Shown: in pieces, positions 8,101 to 14,313 of the stretch | How positions within the stretch are numbered: position 1 is the first letter of the stretch | Layout of the letters: every line of letters starts with the position of its first letter | NCBI RefSeq assembly: GCF_003096035.1 | Contig: NZ_CP029186.1 | Coordinates: forward strand, 757,001-821,000 | Reading direction: 5' to 3' | Source of the DNA: Flavobacterium album | GTDB lineage: Bacteria > Bacteroidota > Bacteroidia > Flavobacteriales > Flavobacteriaceae | Length of the DNA stretch: 64,000 nucleotides | Position numbers and translations under genes: made by a program | The notes under the pieces: generated by a model | What the model saw: only the letters and a program-made list of their open reading frames with translations | Database searches by the model: none | What the model was told of the DNA's origin: nothing

Positions 8101-11048
8101 TTTATCGTAACTGTAAACTTGTCCTCAGACACGCACACCGGAGTGGTGTTCGAAGTTATACGAACCCATATATCCTGAGTGCTCGTTATGTTCGTGCCCG
8201 GAGCCAGCTGCGTCCCTGTTGGGTATGGACCTGTAAAGTACTGCCCCATAGACAATGCCGGCAATGTATAGGAATTACATGAAATAACATCATCCGGTAA
8301 AACCGTAGAAACATCGATGATGGTCACCATAAAGTCCCTTTGCCTCCTGCACCCAAATTCGTTCGGGTCGGTATAAGCATAAATATGCTGTGATGCTGTA
8401 AGTACAGTACCGGCAGGAATTACAGTTCCGGTACCAAGCGGGCCTGAATAATAGGATACGTTAGCAGGCAATGGAGGCAGCGTATAGCTTGTACATGCTG
8501 TTTTGTCCGGAATGGTTAACAATACCGGTACAGGATGAATCGTTACAACAAAACTATCTTCATCAAAACAAGCCGGATTCGTAGGGCTTACCGCATAGAT
8601 ATAAATAGTCTGTGAAGTATTTATATTTTGTCCGGCAAACAATTGTGTTCCTGTCCCGCCCGGGCCTGTAAAATAATTTCCTGAACTTAGATTGGTAAGC
8701 TGGTAGTTTCCACACCTTACCTGGTCGTCTCTTTCATCTACTTCAACCACACTGATGTTCGCCACAAAGCTGCTTTGCGCAGTACATGCAGGGTTGGCAG
8801 GGTTCGATGTATAAATATAGATTGTTTGCGATGTCGTGATGATCGCACCGTTGGCAAGCTGTGTACCAGTACCGTTCGGGCCGGTGTAATAGCGCTGGCC
8901 ATTAGGCAATGTAGGGAGCACATACTGGCCGCACTGCGTCACGTTAGGCAAGGTCGTCACAACCGGCGTAGTAGTGATCGTTACAACAAAGCTGTTATTT
9001 GCCGTACACGAAGCTGCTGCAGGTATAAAGAAATATATTGTTTGTGTTGAAGTAATAACCGTGCCGGGAGCTAAAATTGTACCTCCGCCGTTTGCAGCAG
9101 TATGGTATTCTTCACCAGGGCCCAGGGCAGGCAGCGTATAGCTTTGGCAAGCCGTTACGTTTTGCGGTGCAGTAGAGGCAGTAATAATATTAATGGTAAG
9201 CACCGACTGGTTGGCACAGTTCGGCGTACCACCTGACTGGGCATATGCATAAACAGTCTGCGACGAAGTAAGCACTGTTCCGGCAGCGATCATTGCTCCC
9301 GTACCACCATTACCGGTATAGTAATTACCTGTAGTCAATGCAGGAAGCGTATAGCTGTTACAAGCATTGATGGTAGCCGGGGCAGGAAGCACAGGAAGCG
9401 GCGTAACAACAAGATTAAACGTTGTTATTGAGTAACACTGCGGGTCGAATGTTTTTTGTATCCTGGCATATATGGTCTGGTTTGTACCTGTAAAGCTGGC
9501 CGGTGTATCAATTGCCGGTGTGCCAAGGTTAGCCGCTGCCATAGAGGTATAGTAGCTGATGGTATTCTCATTCAACGGCTGCGCTCCCAATATAGTCGCA
9601 TCCTGCTGGTTCAGATTGAATACCGCGCTGTTTGAGCCCTGTGTAGTTTCACACAAAGTAATGTTAGGCACTGCGTTGGCCACAGGCGGCGGGGATGTAA
9701 GCAGCTGGAATGACCTTAGCGTGAAACATCCTGTATCCGGATTTTCAACCCTGGCCCATATTGTAACGCCGGGCGCACTAGTATAGTTAGTTGGCAGTGC
9801 ACCGGCATCGCCATTAGCATTATCCTGCGTATCATGGTAGGTTACCACGGTATTGCTGGGAAGGCCCTGTGTTAGTATAGGAGTATTCGCCGAAAGGTCA
9901 TACGTGTAGGTAGGCGAAGTCGTTTCACACCTGTACAGGTTTACCGGCTGGGCCGCCGGTATATCCGGCCTGTATTCTATTACTATAGATTGCGATGTTA
10001 CACACCCAAGTCCCGGGCGGCTTATGGTAACTGTATAAGTACCCGGCTCATCTACCGCAAGCGCCGGCCCCGTTTCGGGAAGTACTGTGGTATTCTGTTT
10101 CCACTGGAAAGTATAAATTGAAGGGTCAAGGTTTGTATTCAATACATACGACTGCCCGGCACATAGTGCATTGCTACCGGTAAAATCCTGTGCAAAGACT
10201 TTTTGCCCAAGGTTAAGGCTTCCCGCCGGGATGAACACCGCAGAGTCATAGTCACCATCGGTACCAAATTCCCGGCCATCATCCGCAATGATGAATTTGA
10301 TACGGTAATGCGCATTTGGCACAAGTGTACCGCCCGCATGCATCAGCTTGGTTTGCCCATTATAGTTTATCGCAGCGCCGGCCGCGTTAGCACCGCCGTT
10401 AAATACGCCAAACCATGCGTCATTTTGAGACGGGCATGTAGAAAGGAACTGGAAATTCCTGATGTTGCCAACAGTAACCGGCTGGTTTGTAGAAGGCACA
10501 AGCGCTACGTTGAACGGGCCCGCTGCATCGTCAAGATTATCAAGAAGCACCACGAAAGCATCGTTAGACGTACACTGGAACGCGCCGTATTCTTCTGAAG
10601 CAAAAAGGAAATCGAAGCCGAAGTTGGCAGAGTTAGGAATAAAGTCGAACTGGAATAATGTGGCATTTTTAGACAGGATGTTTATTCCTGATGCCGCAAG
10701 TGTTGCTTCCAGCTGCGGATTACCGATCCAAGTTGCTGAGGAGCCGCCATTGCTCAAAATCGTATTGTTCGGACCCGGAGAAAGCGATGCCTGGCCTGTC
10801 GTCAATAGTAAGCCTGACGAGGTTACAGGAAAAGCCGGGTTAGTATTTTGATAAGAGCCAATACCGTTGGAAGACCCAAAATTGGACCCTGTGCTTGTAA
10901 CGATATTCGAAATTTGTACCAGACAGGAGTTGTCAACCAAAACGTTGTTTACGAGTTGGTTGGGGGTCTGGGTGGTGTTAACCGTAATTACCTGACTAAA
11001 CCCTGCTAGTGAGGATAGTAGGACAGCAAAGAATAGAATTTTTTTCAT
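2130..11048 (-). CDS. giant secreted repeat protein with choice-of-anchor L and T9SS type B sorting domain
   Basis: The 2972-residue protein has a signal peptide (cleavage after LAGFSQ). Residues about 20-280 resemble the choice-of-anchor L domain. Next come two copies of a module with C-x-x-...-FDL/YDL, and then 17 tandem modules of about 70-75 residues (residues about 555-1790, DNA about 9385-5680). Each tandem module has the pattern C-x-Y-x-LP-x-L ... YYTGPGGTGT ... QTIYIY ... C. Nine more modules of about 95 residues with CD...DG..FDLT...ILG and a later TGCY-type Cys follow. The last 90 residues (FFTPNGDGYHDYW ... FDRYGK ... WDGTFNGQ ... Y) are a gliding-motility-type T9SS type B C-terminal domain. 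Such proteins cross the outer membrane through the T9SS and act at the cell surface, often as adhesins. The ligand cannot be told. No PorP/SprF-like gene is adjacent. Confidence 0.9.
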   Translation of the reverse strand: MKKILFFAVLLSSLAGFSQVITVNTTQTPNQLVNNVLVDNSCLVQISNIVTSTGSNFGSSNGIGSYQNTNPAFPVTSSGLLLTTGQASLSPGPNNTILSNGGSSATWIGNPQLEATLAASGINILSKNATLFQFDFIPNSANFGFDFLFASEEYGAFQCTSNDAFVVLLDNLDDAAGPFNVALVPSTNQPVTVGNIRNFQFLSTCPSQNDAWFGVFNGGANAAGAAINYNGQTKLMHAGGTLVPNAHYRIKFIIADDGREFGTDGDYDSAVFIPAGSLNLGQKVFAQDFTGSNALCAGQSYVLNTNLDPSIYTFQWKQNTTVLPETGPALAVDEPGTYTVTISRPGLGCVTSQSIVIEYRPDIPAAQPVNLYRCETTSPTYTYDLSANTPILTQGLPSNTVVTYHDTQDNANGDAGALPTNYTSAPGVTIWARVENPDTGCFTLRSFQLLTSPPPVANAVPNITLCETTQGSNSAVFNLNQQDATILGAQPLNENTISYYTSMAAANLGTPAIDTPASFTGTNQTIYARIQKTFDPQCYSITTFNLVVTPLPVLPAPATINACNSYTLPALTTGNYYTGNGGTGAMIAAGTVLTSSQTVYAYAQSGGTPNCANQSVLTINIITASTAPQNVTACQSYTLPALGPGEEYHTAANGGGTILAPGTVITSTQTIYFFIPAAASCTANNSFVVTITTTPVVTTLPNVTQCGQYVLPTLPNGQRYYTGPNGTGTQLANGAIITTSQTIYIYTSNPANPACTAQSSFVANISVVEVDERDDQVRCGNYQLTNLSSGNYFTGPGGTGTQLFAGQNINTSQTIYIYAVSPTNPACFDEDSFVVTIHPVPVLLTIPDKTACTSYTLPPLPANVSYYSGPLGTGTVIPAGTVLTASQHIYAYTDPNEFGCRRQRDFMVTIIDVSTVLPDDVISCNSYTLPALSMGQYFTGPYPTGTQLAPGTNITSTQDIWVRITSNTTPVCVSEDKFTVTIKPNPLMPAVPDVIACGSYTLPPINVTNGTANYYTGNQGTGTILPPGTVITSTQLIYMYAQSGGTPNCTRQRTFTVNIIQNGTIAPQNITSCGPYTLPALEVGDYFTAANGGGTLIPAGTAVGTSQTIYTYANVNSGANCTTNNSFQLTINPVLVADDPADVVTCVPYALPALTNGNYFTGPGGTGTQLAAGTVITDTQTLYVYNSVPNTENCVAEHDFTITVEEIDVQDFPDVLVCDGYVLPALPLGNYYTGPGGTGTQLNAGDLISTDQTIYMYATTTTTPPCSDEESFTVTIKPAPVIDNPGNAASCGPYTLPALTNGNYYTGPGGTGSMYPAGQVITETTQLYIYDHTGGTPDCSAENPFLVVINPGPPADVSKCGQYILPTLDVGNYFTGPAGTGTPKFAGDIITTTQDMYVYVNLGPGVNCTDNNKFTITITPYPVLDPVADVAICDNYELPALSVGNYYTGPNGTGNMLAAGDFITSTQTVYVYAVNGATPACPTETSFLVTIYNTPLVDARSDVLACGSYVLDELIVGNYFTGPGGTGTPKFAGDVIDTTQTLYIYGASGTNPNCAGENSFLIEVFQVNPDDPADVEVCDSYTLPALTEGAYYANPGGPDPLDPTANPEIPAGTVLTAPYDADMYVYSQTGGTRINCNSENAFHIKINETPVVDDTQGDVAQCTPFVLPALTVGTYYTGPGGTGSVIAEGTSITTPTDIYIYAATGTNNMCFDEHHYFVDVNIVTVPERQDVVACGQYILPALPASDGNYYTATNGGGTMLNPGDVINTTGPNTIYIYKQAGTTVICSDESDFVVTIIQAPVPQPTDPLVECGIDDLGHAIFNLVPAVTQMLGGQPNAVATVHETLIDAQFGNLPISDDPNAEINTGEYRNVFANNQTLYVRLESTLTDCYTVGQIQLIVNPRPVATEPEPYELCDNGANDTDGIAIFDLTTKDTEILGTLNPTQFVVSYFNNVDGDIATPASYPSATDLISAKVTNLATGCFDIVPLQLTVNPLPVANNPAPYSLCDINASGDEIEVFDLTTKIEEIIGLQDGINVTFFHNNADAVAGTGPSQILNPDAYTNTAAVEAIFVRVETEATGCYRIVLLDVRVEPVPVLTPPTDEDLTVCDTDGNGIGVFDLNALVADMVNGGPNLQVTFHLTWQDAMDGNNPITGDLANYHNVNPYLQFIYVRVVNTVTGCTRLEPYTFTLRVEPAPQAPEDLEDLVQCDDQDANGQDGKAFFDLTVQDAVIHAALDPTTPVFTIHYFVSEANANNGAPRITNPAHYNGTDGQTIWVRVETPDNECYSLTSFQLELNKPLLITTPTIMAVCNESLAPTGTNNDGITQFDLTSKDDEILGIFGIGHGNIVSYFVTDPRVDLTATPIANPEAYTNLGPPMNNPQTLFVMVTTPDGCKSYTTLTIKVLPLPVPDTTPDPLVQCDVNGSPDGMEIFDLTAAAADIRNGDASMVLTYYETEADANNRVNQIPNITAYNSGSRTIWVRAEANTGNASDPVCFQVVSFELIVNMLPELGNAGVIEPYAICEVNTDGIATFDFNTHMDEILGAGADPADYTVRFYRNAADMANNIAMPYIYTNTSSPNVQNIIVRVKNNDTGCINTAPLTLLVEEAAIANPITTTFFECDYDGTNDGRFTFDLTVVEPEVLGTQSPATYSVKYYTSLEDAQDDVNAIATPTAYLSTPDYQMIWVRVTNESTVSGCNDITTLELFVERIPEPELTTDHTTVCIDFVTNQPVRKATINSGLDATHIFVWTHDGAVMTGENGPTITVGEPGSYNVVATSATGCVSDPIAPIVIEKSGPASPITSTGYVVGNPFSDDQVITVLVDGYGEYQYSLDNGPWQNSNVFENVSPYPVSDDQLGHIIHVRDIATADPCDDLNLILDLENVSPIDFPNFFTPNGDGYHDYWQPFGLWDQPAVVYIFDRYGKLLKQISTSPDSNGWDGTFNGQPMPGDDYWFTIQYTVGTETREFKSHFALKR

Positions 11049-11132
11049 AACTTCCAGCTTAATCGTGCATTTTTTTTAGGGGCTTCTATTTTAGTTTTAA
11101 GGACTTCGTTTACAGTACCTTAATTCCGCGGG

Positions 11133-11158
11133 CAAATATAAAATTAAATGTTAATCAA
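11133..11158 (-). promoter_or_regulatory. candidate promoter of the giant repeat-protein gene
   Basis: The minus strand carries TATATTTG (11140-11133), a perfect -7 box, with TTTG about 15 nt upstream, shorter than the usual spacing. This would give a leader of about 80 nt. It lies in a very AT-rich 418-bp divergent gap (11049-11466). The other side of the gap carries a possible plus-strand box TATTTTTG (11443-11450) for the radical SAM gene. I see no further gene in the gap. Confidence 0.5.
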
Positions 11159-11466
11159 ATAATATATTCCCTTAAGAATTTCGGTAGTGTTTCTTACTTT
11201 TAAATTTTGTTCAAAATACCTTACTCAATCGTTTCAATTCAAATGAAATTTATATTTTATTTGTTAATTTTCAAAATTCATATGCTAAATCCATGTTAAA
11301 AATATTTTTTTAGGGTTCAAATATTATAAAAATTTGTATACCAAACCTATTTTTAAATCACTTTTGTTACATTAGTAACAGTTTAACCGTAAAAAACCCT
11401 AAAAAAATCACTTGATAATTTAAGTATTATATTTTTTTCGATTATTTTTGAAGAAAATATTCTACT

Positions 11467-12726
11467 ATGCATGACAGAATTAGGAAGAAATTGGGAATAT
11501 TAGCGGATGCAGCAAAGTACGATGTCTCGTGCTCTTCCAGCGGCGGGAACCGTAAGAATGACAACAAGGGAATTGGTGACAGCAGCAATGGAATTTGCCA
11601 TACCTATACCGAAGACGGGCGATGTGTTTCGCTGCTGAAAATATTACTTACCAACCACTGTATTTTTGACTGTGCTTTTTGCGTTTCCCGTAAAAGCAAT
11701 GATGTAAAACGTGCGGCCTTTACCGTTGATGAAGTCGTAGAGCTTACCATGAGCTTTTACCGTCGTAACTATATTGAGGGACTGTTCCTTAGCTCAGGTA
11801 TTTTCAAGAATGCCGACTTCACTATGGAACGCCTTGTGCGCATTGTAAAAAAACTGCGCCTCGAAGAGCGTTTCAACGGCTACATTCATCTTAAAACTAT
11901 ACCCGGGGCAAGTCCGGAGCTGCTTACCGAAGCAGGGCTGTATGCCGACAGGATGAGCATCAACCTTGAGATGCCAACCGAGACCGGGCTTAAGCTCCTC
12001 GCTCCTGATAAATCGCATGAAGAAGTGAAAAAGCCGTTGGGTTTTATAAAAGACACCATCACACAATTCAAAGATGAAAAAAAGACCGGCCTGATAAAAA
12101 GTATCCCGAAATTCGTTCCTGCCGGGCAAAGTACCCAGATGGTAATAGGCGCAACGCCCGAAACGGATATGGAGATCATGTACAGCGCCGACCAGTATTA
12201 TAAAAATTACAGCCTCAAAAGAGTTTATTATTCAGGCTATATCCCTATAAGCTATGATACGCGCATGCCTGTTATTGGCAGCCAGCCTCCCCTGCTCCGG
12301 GAAAACCGGCTGTACCAAACCGACTGGCTAATGCGGTTTTACGGTTTTGGCGTGCAGGAATTGTTAAACCCCAAAAATCCGCACCTGGATACCGACATCG
12401 ACCCTAAGCTGAGTTGGGCACTGCGCAACCTGGAGCAGTTTCCGGTGGACATCAATACGGCAGATTACCGTATGATATTGCGTGTACCGGGCATTGGCGT
12501 CCGGTCGGCGCAAAAGATAGTCCAGGCACGCAAATTCGGGAAACTGCGTAGCGGCCAGCTGCAAAAAATAGGCATTGCCTACAGCCGGGCAAAGCATTTT
12601 ATCCGTTGTGCGGATAGCGCCTTCATGCTGAACGAGCCGGATGCGCCGCACCTGAAGAACCTCATCCTCGCCGAAAGCACCAGCAAATACCTGAAAGTAC
12701 CGCAATCGCAGTTGAGCCTTTTTTAA
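11467..12726 (+). CDS. putative DNA modification/repair radical SAM protein (rSAM linked to UDG)
   Basis: This 419-residue protein has a radical SAM cluster motif C65-x3-C69-x2-C72 (CIFDCAFC) that binds a 4Fe-4S cluster and SAM. A C-terminal helix-hairpin-helix lies near residues 325-360 (DINTADYR...LRVPGIGVRSAQKI), a typical non-specific DNA-binding unit. This domain order matches the family called putative DNA modification/repair radical SAM protein, which is linked to uracil-DNA-glycosylase-like proteins. Its substrate is not known. The next gene, 19 bp downstream on the same strand, is the usual DUF4130 partner, so the two probably form an operon. The start at 11467 is the first ATG. Confidence 0.88.
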   Translation: MHDRIRKKLGILADAAKYDVSCSSSGGNRKNDNKGIGDSSNGICHTYTEDGRCVSLLKILLTNHCIFDCAFCVSRKSNDVKRAAFTVDEVVELTMSFYRRNYIEGLFLSSGIFKNADFTMERLVRIVKKLRLEERFNGYIHLKTIPGASPELLTEAGLYADRMSINLEMPTETGLKLLAPDKSHEEVKKPLGFIKDTITQFKDEKKTGLIKSIPKFVPAGQSTQMVIGATPETDMEIMYSADQYYKNYSLKRVYYSGYIPISYDTRMPVIGSQPPLLRENRLYQTDWLMRFYGFGVQELLNPKNPHLDTDIDPKLSWALRNLEQFPVDINTADYRMILRVPGIGVRSAQKIVQARKFGKLRSGQLQKIGIAYSRAKHFIRCADSAFMLNEPDAPHLKNLILAESTSKYLKVPQSQLSLF

Positions 12727-12745
12727 ATTTTAAATTTTGCCGGAA

Positions 12746-13522
12746 ATGACCACATATATTTTTGACGGCTCTTTTGAAGGGCTGCTTACCGCGATATTCG
12801 AATTTTATGACCGTAGGGAAAAGGCGGTCCGGTTAGTATGGAACAAATATTACCAGCCTGCCATGCTGGAGGAAACCCTTGATATCATTAACGATGAAGC
12901 AAAGGCAAAGCGGGTGTGGGATGGCTTACGGAAAAAGCTGGCACCGGAATGGGCCATGAAATTTTACAAAACCCATCTTTCGGAAGATCCCTCAACGTTC
13001 CAGCACTTATTTGACTTTGCCCGTTATATTTTTGATAATCCGGCAGGTGCCGAAAGTAATTTTGGCAACCCGCACGTGATGGCCGTATCAAAAATGGAAC
13101 GGAGCGTAAGCCGCGAGAGGCACCGCATGAAGGCTTTCATCCGTTTCCAGAAGACAGCCGACGGTATTTATTACTGTCCGATAGAACCGGATTTCAACGT
13201 GCTGCCATTGGTCTCGAAGTTTTTTAAAGACCGCTATGCCGACCAGCAATGGATCATTTACGACATCAAACGGAAATACGGCCTGTACTACGACCTGCAC
13301 ACCGTTACCGAGATCACTTATGAATTTGTCGCCAACATCGATACCAAAAAAGTCCTGCTCCCCGCCGAGCTTATTGACGAGAAAGAAGAGCTTGCCTCAA
13401 TTTTATGGAAGGATTATTTCAACAGCACGAATATACCTGCCCGGAAGAACATGAAGCTACACATTCAGCATGTACCGAAGCGGTATTGGAAATATCTGAA
13501 TGAGAAGGAAGGGAAGAATTGA
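12746..13522 (+). CDS. DUF4130-family putative DNA repair partner of the radical SAM protein
   Basis: This 258-residue protein starts at ATG 12746 (MTTYIFDGSFEGLLTAIFEF). A TTG three codons upstream is possible but less likely. The N-terminal F-DGSFEGLL-AIFE and the internal H-RMKAFIRFQ ... YYCPIEPDFNVLP ... WIIYD-KRKYG pattern match the DUF4130 / TIGR03915-type proteins that occur next to this class of radical SAM proteins. In other bacteria the protein is often fused to a uracil-DNA-glycosylase domain; here it ends at the DUF4130 part. The role in DNA metabolism is inferred from gene linkage only. Confidence 0.85.
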   Translation: MTTYIFDGSFEGLLTAIFEFYDRREKAVRLVWNKYYQPAMLEETLDIINDEAKAKRVWDGLRKKLAPEWAMKFYKTHLSEDPSTFQHLFDFARYIFDNPAGAESNFGNPHVMAVSKMERSVSRERHRMKAFIRFQKTADGIYYCPIEPDFNVLPLVSKFFKDRYADQQWIIYDIKRKYGLYYDLHTVTEITYEFVANIDTKKVLLPAELIDEKEELASILWKDYFNSTNIPARKNMKLHIQHVPKRYWKYLNEKEGKN

Positions 13523-13540
13523 GCCAGGTGGATTTGGTTA

Positions 13541-13613
13541 TTCGTTGATTCGGTTATTTGGAAAATAACGAGTCTTACTATTCTGAACAAATAACCGTAT
13601 AACTAAATAACCG
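13541..13613. repeat. GGTTATT / AATAACC inverted-repeat cluster
   Basis: CGGTTATTTG (13551-13560) has an exact inverted copy CAAATAACCG (13588-13597), and a further partial copy lies at 13604-13613. A direct copy, GGTTATTCG, lies at about 13537-13545. It lies between the repair pair and miaE and may act as a weak terminator or be a decayed dispersed repeat. Confidence 0.5.
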
Positions 13614-13638
13614 CAGTAACAACTTAAACCGAAATTCG

Positions 13639-13646
13639 TATTTTTG
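13639..13646 (+). promoter_or_regulatory. -7 box of miaE
   Basis: TATTTTTG, 19 nt before the miaE ATG. No clear -33 TTG is seen at the expected distance. Confidence 0.5.
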
Positions 13647-13665
13647 GCGCCATAATTTCAATACC

Positions 13666-14247
13666 ATGCTTGGACTTAAACTCCTTACCGACCCGCGTTG
13701 GGCCAATATTGCCGAATCGAACCTGGAAGAAATACTTACCGACCATGCCTGGTGTGAGCAGAAAGCGGCTTCCAACGCCATATTCCTGATCACGAACAAC
13801 TCGGAGCATGCCGACCTGGTAATAAAAATGGCTGAGATTGCCATGGAAGAAATGGAGCACTTCCGGCAGGTGGTCGAAATTATAAAACAGCGCGGCTACA
13901 CCCTAGGCCGTGAAAGGCGTGACGACTATGTAAACCAACTGATGAAATTCGCCCGTAAAGATGGCAGCCGCAATACATCTTTTATTGACAGGCTGCTATT
14001 TGCCGCCATGATAGAAGCGAGGAGCTGCGAGCGCTTCCGTGTGCTGTCGCAAAACATACAAGATAAGGAGCTGGCAAAATTCTATTACGACCTCATGGTT
14101 TCGGAGGCTACACACTATACTACGTTTTTAGGCTTTGCCCGAAAATATGCCGAAGATGTGGACGTGGATAAACGCTGGGCCGAATGGCTGGAATATGAAG
14201 GCCAGCTGATCCAGAGCTATGGCAATTCGGAAGCGATACACGGGTAA
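13666..14247 (+). CDS. miaE: tRNA-(ms2io6A37)-hydroxylase-type di-iron enzyme
   Basis: MiaE hydroxylates the isopentenyl chain of ms2i6A37 in tRNAs that read UNN codons, using O2 and a non-haem di-iron centre. The 193-residue protein begins MLGLKLLTDPRWANIAESN, as is typical of the family. It shows ferritin-like four-helix ligand motifs: E in HAWCEQKAA, EEMEHF, EARSCERF and SEATHY. All expected Glu/His ligands appear present. It is a single gene on the plus strand with its own promoter. Confidence 0.9.
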   Translation: MLGLKLLTDPRWANIAESNLEEILTDHAWCEQKAASNAIFLITNNSEHADLVIKMAEIAMEEMEHFRQVVEIIKQRGYTLGRERRDDYVNQLMKFARKDGSRNTSFIDRLLFAAMIEARSCERFRVLSQNIQDKELAKFYYDLMVSEATHYTTFLGFARKYAEDVDVDKRWAEWLEYEGQLIQSYGNSEAIHG

Positions 14248-14257
14248 AGAGGCTTTA

Positions 14258-14309
14258 AGTCGGAGGTCCGAAGTCGGATGTTCAGGTATCGGACCTCCGA
14301 CCTCCGACT
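14258..14309. repeat. GGAGGTCCGA inverted repeat, probable dispersed repeat acting as terminator
   Basis: The arms AGTCGGAGGTCCGA (14258-14271) and TCGGACCTCCGACCTCCGACT-type sequence (14289-14309) can pair over 14 bp. The second arm repeats the ACCTCCG unit twice. It sits between the convergent miaE and AsmA-like genes. Confidence 0.55.
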
Positions 14310-14313
14310 CTTC

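Noticed and set aside
5680..9385. Regularly spaced similar sequences that could look like a CRISPR or satellite array
   Set aside because: The period is about 215 bp, copies are diverged at the DNA level, and one open frame runs through with conserved protein motifs. They are coding modules of the giant protein.
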